A stretch of DNA of 57,097 nt from Desulfotignum sp. (lineage in GTDB: Bacteria > Desulfobacterota > Desulfobacteria > Desulfobacterales > Desulfobacteraceae). How positions within the stretch are numbered: the first letter of the stretch is position 1; each line of letters begins with the position of its first letter. Under the pieces are notes generated by a model. That model was not told the DNA's origin, did no database searches, and saw nothing but the letters and a program-made list of their open reading frames with translations. Positions 1 through 8,020 of this stretch are shown piece after piece. Location: assembly GCA_011390335.1 (NCBI GenBank), contig JAABSO010000028.1, positions 1 through 57,097 of the forward strand. Reading direction: 5' to 3'. Made by a program: the position numbers and the translations under genes.

Positions 1-99
1 ATGCCGCTATCAATATTTTGACCCTGGGGCTACAGGGTCAGGGCCTTTCAGCTCAAGAAGCCCCCACTATAGCGGCAGCTTAGTGGTGGGAGTAGTCAC
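1..99 (+). mobile_element. Right end of an IS200/IS605-family element (partial)
   Basis: The element enters from the left and appears to end at the TCAC at 96-99. The right-end hairpin is visible: 61-67 pairs with 83-90 through seven base pairs with a single bulged T at 87, the type of imperfect hairpin that Y1 (HUH) TnpA transposases bind. It overlaps the last codons of tnpB. The exact cleavage position is inferred from family pattern, not proven. The element is oriented left to right, the same way as the second copy that starts near 56366. Confidence 0.8.
3..83 (+). CDS. tnpB: TnpB C-terminal end (partial, 26 residues)
   Basis: Reading frame 3 from the window edge encodes 26 residues beginning AAINILTLGL and ending QEAPTIAAA before TAG at 81-83. 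TnpB proteins (RNA-guided nucleases of IS200/IS605 elements) typically end with the RuvC-III motif D-x-N-A-A-x-N-I-L followed by a short tail containing QEAP, which matches this piece. The catalytic Asp and everything upstream lie outside the window. The assignment rests on this short but characteristic tail and on the RE hairpin and omega-RNA region that it overlaps. Confidence 0.75.
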   Translation, partial: AAINILTLGLQGQGLSAQEAPTIAAA

Positions 100-484
100 T
101 ATAGGTTATTGATTGCTCGTCTTTGTACGGCTGCATAGGCAATATCTCCTTTATTCTCAATACTGTTCCATTCAATTGTCCAAAAATCAAAAATGAATGA
201 AACATCATTGTATTTATTATACTTTCTTGTTGTTTAACATCCCCGCCGGAATTCCCCTTCCATAGCCCTCTTATTTTCTAATTATCCACAGTTTGTTTTG
301 AACAAGCGAAATTAAAGATAGCAAATCATGGGTGGTGCAAATATGTCTGTCTTTGTTTTTGCGGCGATTGCATAAAAGGCAAAAATATGGTATTTGCCTG
401 GCAGCAACAAACAGATGACTAACCGGATGTTATGGGCACAAAAAAGAAAATTTCTACCCGGATCCAATCATTTAAGGAGAATTC
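100..484. other. Intergenic stretch between IS end and the MscS gene
   Basis: AT-rich sequence with no convincing coding region: the short ORF starting at 394 runs into the mechanosensitive channel gene in another frame and has no recognisable product. No clear promoter, hairpin or RNA gene was recognised. A good Shine-Dalgarno (aaggag, near 472-477) belongs to the gene at 485. Confidence 0.5.
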
Positions 485-2911
485 ATGCGGCACGCTTTAA
501 TACGTTCATGTGGTTATGTCTGGTTCGTCCTGGTATTATTTGTTTTCACCCTGCACCCATTCAAGGCAGGCGCCCAGGAGGATCACTCCGGGGGCACTGA
601 TCCTTCCAGAGTCAGTATTGAAAAATTACTGCAGGATCTGGAAGATCCGCAAAGGCTGGAAAACCTGAAACAGGACCTGCGGGTGCTTCTTCAGGCCGGC
701 GAAGCATCTTCCGAAGATACAAAGGCTGAATCCAAAGGCTTTGCCGGACAGCTGCTGAGGGCAATGTCCGGTTATATGCAAAACATCAACCAGGTGTTGG
801 CAGACGTAGGGCAGAACATGCTCCAGCTACCCGATCTGGCCAGGAATATTGCCGGGCAGGCCCGGGATCCGGAAATACTCAGGAGCTGGGGGGAAATGGG
901 TGGCAAAGTCATACTGGTCCTGCTGGCAGGTTTTCTGGCGCAGTTGCTGGTTTCCCGCCTCCTGGGCAGGGTCCGCAGCTCTCTGGAAGATCGGGTAACT
1001 TACAGCAAGGGGGTCAGAGTCCTTCTGATGTTCGGCAATACACTGCTGGAATTGATTCCCATCGCTGCTTTTGCCGCGGCAGCCTATGGACTGCTTCCCC
1101 TGCTTCACCCGCGCGAAGGCACCCAGCTTGTGGCCTTGACCCTGATAAACGCCAATGTCCTGGTCAGGGTGATCCTGGCCTTTACCAGGCTGTTGCTCAT
1201 GCCCGGCATCCCTTCCCTCAGAATATTGCCTCTGGACAGCGAGTCCGTGCACTATCTATATATCTGGGTCAGAAGAGTCGTCAGAATTTCAGTTTACGGC
1301 TATTTTATCCTTGAAGCAGTCTTGATTCTAGGTGCTGCCGCCAGTCTTCACTTTTTTCTTCTCAAAATGCTGGGGCTGGTCATTGCCCTGATGGTAATCA
1401 TTCTTGTGCTGCAAAATCGCACGGATGTGGCCTGGTGGCTGCGCGGAGGCTATAAACAGACAGAGGCGCCAGAACCGCAAATAGAATCGAAAACCTCTGA
1501 TACCCGTTTGCGAAAGATCCAGGCTGTAACCGCTTTGCGTCGCCGATTTGCCGATTTCTGGCACATCGCTGCCATATTGTTTACCCTGGGCATGTTCGGA
1601 ACCTGGGCTCTGGAAATAGAGGGCGGGGTTTACTTTGTGGTCAGGGCACTGATCCTTACCATCATGGTTGTTGTCCTGACCGCCTTTCTTTTCCGCATCA
1701 GTCAGCGGGGTCTGGATCAATTGTTCAAAGTCAGTGATGAATTGAAAAAGAGCTATCCGGACCTGGAAGCCAGAGCCAACCGGTATCTTCCTTTGCTCAG
1801 ACATACCGTCAAAGGGGTCCTGTACATCATTGCCACCTTTTCGATCCTGCAGGCCTGGGGAATCGGGACCTACAGCTGGATACTGTCGCCCCAGGGCGGC
1901 ACTATCATTTCCAAGCTGCTGGTAATTACACTGATTATCGGCGGTGCCTTTGTGTTTTGGGAGCTGGTGAGTTTGAAAATAGAAGCCTACATGACCAGGG
2001 AGCGGGAAGGCGTTACCGGACGGACGGCCAACAAAAGAATACTGACCCTGCTGCCTCTGTTTAACAACGTTATCCGGATTGCCCTGGTCCTGGTGGCAGG
2101 CATGAGCGTCTTATCCCATATAGGCATCAATATCGCCCCTCTGCTGGCCGGTGCAGGGGTTGTCGGCCTGGCTGTGGGCTTTGGCGCCCAGACCCTGGTC
2201 CGGGATGTAATTACGGGCGCCTTTATCCTGATGGAAGACTCCATTTCAGTGGGTGACTGGGTTGAGGCAGGCGGATATGCAGGAACCGTTGAACACCTCA
2301 CCATTCGGACCCTGACCCTGCGTGACCTGACAGGGGCAATATTTGTGATTCCCTTCGGGGATGTGACTACCGTGAAAAACAGCAACCGCGACTACGGTTA
2401 CGCCCTGGTGGACGCGGGCGTCGCTTACAGGGAAGATTACGGCGAGGTTGTCCAGGCCCTGCAGGATGTGGCAACAGAGCTGCAGCAGGATGAAACCTGG
2501 GGACCGGATATCATCGGGGAGCTGGAACTCTTTGGCCTTAACAATCTGGGGGATTCCGCAGTAGAAGTCCGGGTCAGGCTGAAAACCAGACCCATGCGCC
2601 AGTTTGCAGTTCGCCGGGCTTTTCTGGAAAGAATGAAACGTGTTTTTGACGAGCGCGGCATCGAGATTCCATTCCCTCACCAGACCATCTGGTTTGGAGA
2701 GGACAAAAAAGGGGCTGCCCCGCCCATGCATCTTCTCAAAGCGTCTCAAACGGCGGCTGAACCTCCCCGGGCCATCGAATCAGATCTCAGCGAAGATCAT
2801 CCGGAAGCTGAAATCCAGCATCAATCGGAATTTGGAGCATCCAAGGAAGTGGTACGCAACGCTGAGGAACCTGAAGTTGATCCGGATGAAAAGGACAAAA
2901 CCGACCCTTGA
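485..2911 (+). CDS. MscS-family mechanosensitive channel, large (YbiO/MscM-like)
   Basis: 808 residues. The start is set by aaggag eight bases upstream, followed by a hydrophobic signal-like segment (residues about 10-30), a predicted periplasmic coiled region, then many membrane segments from about residue 135. The MscS pore and beta domain are clear near residues 545-700: the Gly/Ala-rich pore helix GAGVVGLAVGFGAQTLV, then ISVGDWVE and the IPFG segment leading to the cytoplasmic alpha/beta domain. The pore domain is in the C-terminal half after a long multi-pass N-terminal region, as in E. coli YbiO rather than the short MscS. The acidic tail (residues 750-808) looks disordered. Likely role: release of solutes on hypo-osmotic shock from the inner membrane. 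Confidence 0.9.
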   Translation: MRHALIRSCGYVWFVLVLFVFTLHPFKAGAQEDHSGGTDPSRVSIEKLLQDLEDPQRLENLKQDLRVLLQAGEASSEDTKAESKGFAGQLLRAMSGYMQNINQVLADVGQNMLQLPDLARNIAGQARDPEILRSWGEMGGKVILVLLAGFLAQLLVSRLLGRVRSSLEDRVTYSKGVRVLLMFGNTLLELIPIAAFAAAAYGLLPLLHPREGTQLVALTLINANVLVRVILAFTRLLLMPGIPSLRILPLDSESVHYLYIWVRRVVRISVYGYFILEAVLILGAAASLHFFLLKMLGLVIALMVIILVLQNRTDVAWWLRGGYKQTEAPEPQIESKTSDTRLRKIQAVTALRRRFADFWHIAAILFTLGMFGTWALEIEGGVYFVVRALILTIMVVVLTAFLFRISQRGLDQLFKVSDELKKSYPDLEARANRYLPLLRHTVKGVLYIIATFSILQAWGIGTYSWILSPQGGTIISKLLVITLIIGGAFVFWELVSLKIEAYMTREREGVTGRTANKRILTLLPLFNNVIRIALVLVAGMSVLSHIGINIAPLLAGAGVVGLAVGFGAQTLVRDVITGAFILMEDSISVGDWVEAGGYAGTVEHLTIRTLTLRDLTGAIFVIPFGDVTTVKNSNRDYGYALVDAGVAYREDYGEVVQALQDVATELQQDETWGPDIIGELELFGLNNLGDSAVEVRVRLKTRPMRQFAVRRAFLERMKRVFDERGIEIPFPHQTIWFGEDKKGAAPPMHLLKASQTAAEPPRAIESDLSEDHPEAEIQHQSEFGASKEVVRNAEEPEVDPDEKDKTDP

Positions 2912-3031
2912 TAGAAATGCCAGGCCGGTTCTTTCCATTGCAATAAATACCGCTATTTGATAATGAAAGCAGGTACACAGGCAAAACAAAATGGGTTGTT
3001 TTGTCTGTCATTCTTTTAATGGCGGTTTAAT

Positions 3032-4354
3032 TTGGTACCTGGGGATATGGAACGGTTACTGGTGATTAGTGTGGGTGCTGTGATCGGCACGGGATTTTAT
3101 TACTGGTTTGCCTGGATGATGAAAAAAAAAGCCATGCAGGAATACATTTTGACCCATCAATGGCTTTTGCACCCGAATGCCATCTGCTACTGGCGGACAG
3201 CAATGGCCATGGTCGGTTTTTTTCTTTACTTCTGGACAGGGTTTCAGTCCGCCGCCATCATCATTTTCACCTTTGCGGCAATACTTGACGGGGTGGACGG
3301 CCTGGTTGCAAGGGGATGCAATCTGGTTTCCCGGCTGGGGGAATGGCTTGACCCGTTATGTGACAAACTGACCTATCTGCCGCCCCTGCTGGGGTTTGCC
3401 TATCTGGGCATTATCTCGGTAAAACTGGTGTGGATACTGATTGTCATTGAGATTTTCGGCCAGTTTGCCGCCCGCAGGCTGCTTGCTTTTATGAAAACGT
3501 CCGGAGCTGCCAATAATTTCGGCAAAATAAAGGCCATCATCTGCTTTGCCCTTGTCATATTCTGTGCATTGCTGGATGCAAATCCTGATGTCATTCACAT
3601 CGGCGACCAGATTCTGCTCTCCTGCATTGTTCTGTCTGCCGCCTCCATTGTCTTTAAATTTGTTCCCAACCGGCTGTATGCGGATATTCTTTCCGCCCTT
3701 AACTTCATTTGCGGCATTTCCAGTCTTTTTTTGACATATCAGGGTTTTTTTGCCAGAGCGGTCATTATCATCATTGTGGGACAGTTGTTTGACCTGTTTG
3801 ACGGAAGAATGGCAGAAAAGCACGGCGGTACCAAATATGGCCCCTACCTGGACGATATTGCGGATTTTGTCAGTTTCGGCCTGGCCCCGGCCTATGTACT
3901 GGTTAAAATCGGCGGTTCCCATGCCTGGCTGTTTGCTGCCATTTATATTGCAGGGGTGGCCTTTCGGCTGATCCGGTTTCTGGCGGTTGATAAAAAACGC
4001 GCCGATCTTCCCCCTGGTGTATTCAACGGCCTGCCATGTCCGGCAGGTGCCCTGATCGTACTTGGTGCAGCCCTTGTCATGCCGGTCCACTTGATGTGGG
4101 CTGTTGTGGTCATTACCACAGGCCTGATGGTGAGCACCATCAGGTTTGCCCATCTGGGACGTATTATTTTAAAAAAGGTTCCCAGGCCCTTATTTTTTAC
4201 CTTGAGCGCGATTACAGTCATGGTTATTGCCTTTGTTCTGAAAACCCGGAATGTAGAGCTGTTCGGCTATTTTATTCTCTTTTCTTTACTGCTCTATCTG
4301 TTTATCGGAAAGATCTTCATCCCGAAAAAAAATGCCGGAGACAGTTCCACCTGA
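3032..4354 (+). CDS. Tandem CDP-alcohol phosphatidyltransferase (two-domain fusion)
   Basis: 440-residue integral membrane protein containing two CDP-alcohol phosphatidyltransferase cores. The first (around residues 85-120) matches D-x2-DG-x2-AR-x8-G-x3-D-x3-D exactly (DGVDGLVAR ... GEWLDPLCD). The second (around residues 250-285) reads DLFDGRMAE ... GPYLDDIAD, followed by FVSFGLAPA, a hallmark of phosphatidylserine-synthase-like (PssA) members; the Arg after Ala is Glu here. The family transfers a phosphatidyl group from CDP-diacylglycerol to an alcohol. The start is uncertain: TTG at 3032 has ggcgg upstream, while ATG at 3047 has no well-placed ribosome site. The second domain is probably the active PssA-like one; the substrate of the first is unknown. 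Confidence 0.8.
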   Translation: MVPGDMERLLVISVGAVIGTGFYYWFAWMMKKKAMQEYILTHQWLLHPNAICYWRTAMAMVGFFLYFWTGFQSAAIIIFTFAAILDGVDGLVARGCNLVSRLGEWLDPLCDKLTYLPPLLGFAYLGIISVKLVWILIVIEIFGQFAARRLLAFMKTSGAANNFGKIKAIICFALVIFCALLDANPDVIHIGDQILLSCIVLSAASIVFKFVPNRLYADILSALNFICGISSLFLTYQGFFARAVIIIIVGQLFDLFDGRMAEKHGGTKYGPYLDDIADFVSFGLAPAYVLVKIGGSHAWLFAAIYIAGVAFRLIRFLAVDKKRADLPPGVFNGLPCPAGALIVLGAALVMPVHLMWAVVVITTGLMVSTIRFAHLGRIILKKVPRPLFFTLSAITVMVIAFVLKTRNVELFGYFILFSLLLYLFIGKIFIPKKNAGDSST

Positions 4355-4388
4355 TTTCTCAGCAGTATTAACCAGCAAAGGAGGCATC

Positions 4389-4511
4389 ATGGATAAGGTA
4401 TTTGCCTTCCCTATCCCCAGACAGATATTCATCTGTACACACAAACACCTGCTGCTGAAAACTGATGCCGCCATGCCTGATACCCTGCCCTGGAAAGCAC
4501 ATATGCGATGA
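4389..4511 (+). CDS. 40-residue ORF translationally coupled to the MFS gene
   Basis: ATG at 4389 follows a near-perfect Shine-Dalgarno (aaaggagg). The frame runs 40 codons to TGA at 4509-4511, which overlaps the ATG of the MFS gene at 4508 (ATGA). The MFS gene itself has only a weak ribosome site, so its translation probably depends on this small ORF. The peptide (MDKVFAFPIPRQ, then IFICTHKH) has no membrane segment and I do not recognise it; the IFICT stretch faintly recalls the start of thioredoxin-like [2Fe-2S] ferredoxins, so a degraded remnant is also possible. Confidence 0.6.
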   Translation: MDKVFAFPIPRQIFICTHKHLLLKTDAAMPDTLPWKAHMR

Positions 4512-5692
4512 AAAAACAGCTGACCCGCAATCCCATGTACATCTATCTTCTGGTTCTCACCATTACGGTTTCCGGGGGCCTGCATATATGGCAGACCCTT
4601 TTTGATAACTTTGCCGTCACTGTGGTACATCTGGAGGGTCACCATGTGGGAATTATCCAGTCCATACGGGAGATCCCCGGATTTCTGGCCCTGCTGGTGG
4701 TGTATGTGCTGTTTATCATCAGAGAACACAGGCTGTCTGCACTGTCTGTTCTGGTTCTGGGACTTGGCCTTGCTGCCACGGGGCTGTTTCCGACCTTTTA
4801 CGGGCTGATTTTCACCACCCTTGTGATGAGCTTCGGGTTTCACTATTTTGAAACTACTTACCAGTCCCTGGGGCTGCAGTATTTTGAAAAAAATGTCGCC
4901 CCGGTGGTCTTTGGAAAGCTGCGCTCCTATGCAGCCCTGAGCAGCATGGGTGCAGGGGTTCTGGTTTTTGTTCTGGCCCCTTTTTTATCCTTTACTCAGG
5001 TGTATCTCTTATTTGGCACAATTGTGGCAGGCGTCGGGCTGTGGGCGTTTTCAAAAAAACCGGCATCAGAGGATATCGTCCCCCAGCACAAAAAAATGAT
5101 TTTTAAAAAATGCTACTGGCTCTACTATATGATGACCTTTATGGCCGGGGCAAGGCGGCAGATATTCATGGCGTTTGCCGTGTTTCTGCTTGTGAAGAAA
5201 TTCGAATATTCAGTACAGGCCATTGCTGTTCTTTTTTTCATAAACAATACAGTAAACTATTTTCTCAGCCCTTTCATCGGAAAATGTATTGTACGGTTTG
5301 GTGAAAGAAAGGTGTTGAGCCTGGAATATCTATCCCTTGTCATTATTTTTGTTTCCTATGCCCTGGTGGAATCACGGATGGTGGCCGGATTTCTGTATAT
5401 TCTGGACCATATCTTTTTCAACTTTGCCATTGCCATCAACACCTTTTTTCAAAAGATTGCCGATCCCAGGGATATTGCCCCGAGCATGGCCATGGGATTT
5501 ACCATCAACCATATTGCCGCCGTGGTGCTCCCGGCCATCGGCGGCCTGCTCTGGATTGTGGATTACCGGATACCGTTCATAGCCGGTGCAGGAATGAGCA
5601 TTATCTCTTTGCTGCTGGTGCAGTGCATCACCGGACAGCTTGCAGCGGCAGACAGCAGAAATGCTGCTGCTTTCACTACCACCATGCGCTGA
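4508..5692 (+). CDS. Major facilitator superfamily transporter
   Basis: 394 residues with about twelve hydrophobic helices and a polar break near residue 195-205, as in MFS permeases. No substrate-diagnostic motif was recognised. It starts inside the stop codon of the 40-codon ORF and follows the double phosphatidyltransferase by about 150 bp, so the three may be co-transcribed and the cargo could be a lipid or lipid precursor; that is speculation. Its last 17 bases overlap the convergent yqaA-like gene, with no terminator hairpin between them. Confidence 0.8.
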   Translation: MKKQLTRNPMYIYLLVLTITVSGGLHIWQTLFDNFAVTVVHLEGHHVGIIQSIREIPGFLALLVVYVLFIIREHRLSALSVLVLGLGLAATGLFPTFYGLIFTTLVMSFGFHYFETTYQSLGLQYFEKNVAPVVFGKLRSYAALSSMGAGVLVFVLAPFLSFTQVYLLFGTIVAGVGLWAFSKKPASEDIVPQHKKMIFKKCYWLYYMMTFMAGARRQIFMAFAVFLLVKKFEYSVQAIAVLFFINNTVNYFLSPFIGKCIVRFGERKVLSLEYLSLVIIFVSYALVESRMVAGFLYILDHIFFNFAIAINTFFQKIADPRDIAPSMAMGFTINHIAAVVLPAIGGLLWIVDYRIPFIAGAGMSIISLLLVQCITGQLAAADSRNAAAFTTTMR

Positions 5693-6101
5693 AATAGATC
5701 ACGGCAACATACCGCAGCCCTTTGCCGATGGCCACCAAAGGGAGAAACACCCCCAGACGGATTTTCATTATTCCGGCCACCAGGGTGAGGGGATCTCCGC
5801 CAATGGGCAGCCATGCCATCAAAAGGGTCCAGTATCCATAGCGCTGGAACCAGTACTGGGACCGGGCAATCTGGGCCGGGGTGAAATAAAACCAGCGCCG
5901 GTCCTGGAACCGCAGCAGATACAGCCCCAGCCACCAGTTGACAACAGATCCCAGGGTGTTGCCGAAGGTGGCGATGACCAGCAGCAGCAATGGATCCCCC
6001 CCCTGGCGCAGCAGGGCAAACAGCACGACCTCGGAATAAAAAGGCAGAATTGTGGCAGCCAGAAAAGCGGACCCGAATAAGAGTAAAGCGGAAGTCACCA
6101 T
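5676..6101 (-). CDS. YqaA/DedA-family (SNARE-associated) membrane protein
   Basis: 141 residues when started at the ATG at 6101, just after the upstream gene's stop at 6109; a longer frame to 6233 would lie wholly inside that gene and is rejected. The sequence has the DedA-like pattern: an N-terminal helix, a re-entrant region with LPFYSEVVL, the G-N-T-L-G-S turn, and a second half with WLPIGGDPLTLVAG. E. coli YqaA has the same size and motifs. Members are small inner-membrane proteins, some linked to undecaprenyl-phosphate or lipid recycling. It is the last gene of an amidoligase operon. Confidence 0.8.
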   Translation of the reverse strand: MVTSALLLFGSAFLAATILPFYSEVVLFALLRQGGDPLLLLVIATFGNTLGSVVNWWLGLYLLRFQDRRWFYFTPAQIARSQYWFQRYGYWTLLMAWLPIGGDPLTLVAGIMKIRLGVFLPLVAIGKGLRYVAVIYFSAWW

Positions 6102-6108
6102 AAAAGAA

Positions 6109-6786
6109 TTACCCAACCAGCCATTTGAACAGGGCAAACTGTGCCGGCATATAAAAAAGATATTCCGGGTGCCACTGGACCCCGATGATCTTCTGGCCTT
6201 CACCGGCTTCCACGGCCTGGATAATTCCGTCAAGATCCCGGCCCACCACCTGCAGTCCCTTGCCTGATTCTCTTATGGCCTGGTGGTGCAGGCTGTTCAC
6301 CCTGAGTTTTTTTGTGCCGCAGACCCTGGAAACCAGTGATTTTTCTTCCAGAAGTACCTGTTTGGTGGGCAGCAGCCCTGGCCGGTTATAGGTCAGGCGC
6401 CGCAGGGAGCGGATATCCTGGAACAGGTTGCCCCCCAGCACCACATTTATGAGCTGGGCACCCCGGCAGATCCCCAGCAAGGGAATTTTATGTTCCAGGG
6501 CATATTTGATCCACCTTATTTCCAGCAGATCCCGTTCCGGGTCAAATCTTACCGGCGCTGTCAGATCCCCTTTGTAATGTTCCGGTGCGATATCATTGCC
6601 GCCGCCGATAATCAGTGCATCCAGGGCGATATCCGGGATCTCATGTTTTACACTGATCCGCAGGGCAGAGGCACCAGCCAGCTGCAAGGCTGTTCTGGAA
6701 CACCACCAGGCAGGTGCCCAGCGCCGGGAGGACCCGGTTACGCCAATGCGTGGTCTTGCAGCCATCTGCCCATCAATGCGGTCCAT
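6109..6786 (-). CDS. Class-I glutamine amidotransferase-like hydrolase (PuuD / peptidase C26 type)
   Basis: 225 residues from ATG 6786 (another ATG at 6765 is possible; neither has a strong ribosome site). The fold is recognised from LIIGGGNDIAPEHY, the nucleophile elbow GICRGAQ (Cys107) and the VQWHPE motif (His206, Glu208), a complete Cys-His-Glu triad. PuuD-type enzymes hydrolyse gamma-glutamyl amide bonds. The gene overlaps the end of the amidoligase gene upstream by about 50 bp and leads directly into yqaA, so the three form one translational unit. In this context it probably removes or edits a gamma-glutamyl or similar amide formed by the amidoligase; the substrate is unknown. Confidence 0.85.
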   Translation of the reverse strand: MDRIDGQMAARPRIGVTGSSRRWAPAWWCSRTALQLAGASALRISVKHEIPDIALDALIIGGGNDIAPEHYKGDLTAPVRFDPERDLLEIRWIKYALEHKIPLLGICRGAQLINVVLGGNLFQDIRSLRRLTYNRPGLLPTKQVLLEEKSLVSRVCGTKKLRVNSLHHQAIRESGKGLQVVGRDLDGIIQAVEAGEGQKIIGVQWHPEYLFYMPAQFALFKWLVG

Positions 6787-7721
6787 TCACTGCGGGAAAC
6801 CCCTAAAAGCGGCCGGTGCATGTTCAGAAAAAGTGCCGACAGATCCTGCAGGTCATCCGGGCGCTGTGCCAGTTCTTCCACCACCCACCAGGTGTTCCAG
6901 GGACCGGCCAGAGACCAGTCAGGCTTATCGATCTGGCAATTGGGCAGGCGGTAATGAAATGCCGGCCGGCCCTTGATTTTTTTATCAAAAACCGCCCTGT
7001 TGACCTGGTCTACGTCCATATGTGCAAGCAGGGGCAGCAGGTCAAGGGCCCGGTTGCGGCTGGCATTGTACTGCAGGTAATCATCGCAGACCTGATTGAT
7101 ATCCGGCGCTGTCCGAAAAAACAATTGTTTGAGATATGCCTCTGGATACAGATCAACATAGGGGCTTATGCGGCGGGCAAAATCCACCTGATGTGCATCC
7201 ACCAGCCACCATTGCAGCAGGGCAAAGGACCGCAAATACCCGGACAGGCAAAACGCATCCAGGCCTGGTACCTCTGTGTTGATATGGACACCGTAGGCCG
7301 CAATCATGGAGTCTTCAGTCCCCCTGGCCCCTGCCCGGCGCAGTTCTGTGACAAGGGGCTCAAGGCTGTCCAGATCAGACATGGCAATGGGAGGGCAGAC
7401 GACCTCCATGGGCACCAGCAGGGCCGCTGCCTGGCTGAGCAGGTCAAGCCAGTCACCAGGGCTGCCCTGATTCTGCTGCGCTGCTTTTTTTTTCAGAAAG
7501 TGCCAGTCCAGTTCAATGCTAAAGTCCCCCAGCCCCTCTACCGCCACCTTGCATGCTGCAGGAGACACACTGGTAATTTTCCCGGAAAACACCTGCTGAA
7601 CAACAGCCGTGGTCTGGTTAAGATCAAGGCCGGCAAATTCCATTTCAAATCCCACCCTGCGCATTTTTTGATTCCGGGTATGGATAACTGCCGGCATTTT
7701 GAAAGCTGATTTATGTGCCAT
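6738..7721 (-). CDS. Amidoligase (COOH-NH2 ligase, glutamine-synthetase-like fold)
   Basis: 327 residues. The N-terminus carries RRVGFEMEFAGL (residues about 21-32) with the paired acidic residues typical of the amidoligase_2 family; the central YGVHINTEVP stretch (about residue 143) is the conserved Gly-x-His region. The family joins a carboxylate to an amine using ATP and is known from genomic studies to sit beside class-I amidotransferase-like genes, exactly as here. No partner peptide or biosynthetic ligase is seen nearby. The start has only a modest purine-rich site (aagag). Function beyond amide-bond formation cannot be read from the sequence. Confidence 0.8.
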   Translation of the reverse strand: MAHKSAFKMPAVIHTRNQKMRRVGFEMEFAGLDLNQTTAVVQQVFSGKITSVSPAACKVAVEGLGDFSIELDWHFLKKKAAQQNQGSPGDWLDLLSQAAALLVPMEVVCPPIAMSDLDSLEPLVTELRRAGARGTEDSMIAAYGVHINTEVPGLDAFCLSGYLRSFALLQWWLVDAHQVDFARRISPYVDLYPEAYLKQLFFRTAPDINQVCDDYLQYNASRNRALDLLPLLAHMDVDQVNRAVFDKKIKGRPAFHYRLPNCQIDKPDWSLAGPWNTWWVVEELAQRPDDLQDLSALFLNMHRPLLGVSRSEWTALMGRWLQDHALA

Positions 7722-8020
7722 ATACTCTTTTTTTTACACCCTCCTGAAGGCAACTTTTTTTGACAATATGCTGTTTACCAAGGCGGGTTGTCAAGGATTT
7801 AATCTTTGTCTGCCGCGGCCCCAAGAGGAATGCACGCCGGGATATGATATGTGTAACACCGGTTTTCCGGTATTAGTCCTTGTTCATCCATCCCGTTGGA
7901 TGGTACTATGTGGATGGTACTGGACAAGTTGATTGACTGGGCTCCCTGCAGAATGCCGGGCTGTATCAGGCTTAAACAACAATGGGGCTTATCCATAGCT
8001 GAAACTTTGCATAGGTTTTC

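Larger units (their letters stand above)
1..115 (+). ncRNA. Omega-RNA (reRNA) 3' scaffold and guide of the IS200/IS605 TnpB
   Basis: In this family the 3' end of tnpB and the right end are transcribed as the guide RNA for TnpB. The hairpin 61-67/83-90 has a 15-nt loop (68-82). Nine loop bases at 69-77 are perfectly complementary to 2-10, so the RNA can form the kind of pseudoknot described for omega-RNAs. The guide would start directly after TCAC, at about 100-115, which is host flank. The 5' end of the RNA is outside the window. Expression is inferred from the family. Confidence 0.55.

Noticed and set aside
6101..6233. N-terminal extension of the YqaA-like protein to 6233
   Set aside because: The extra 44 residues are polar, lie entirely inside the amidotransferase gene and are absent from the YqaA family.
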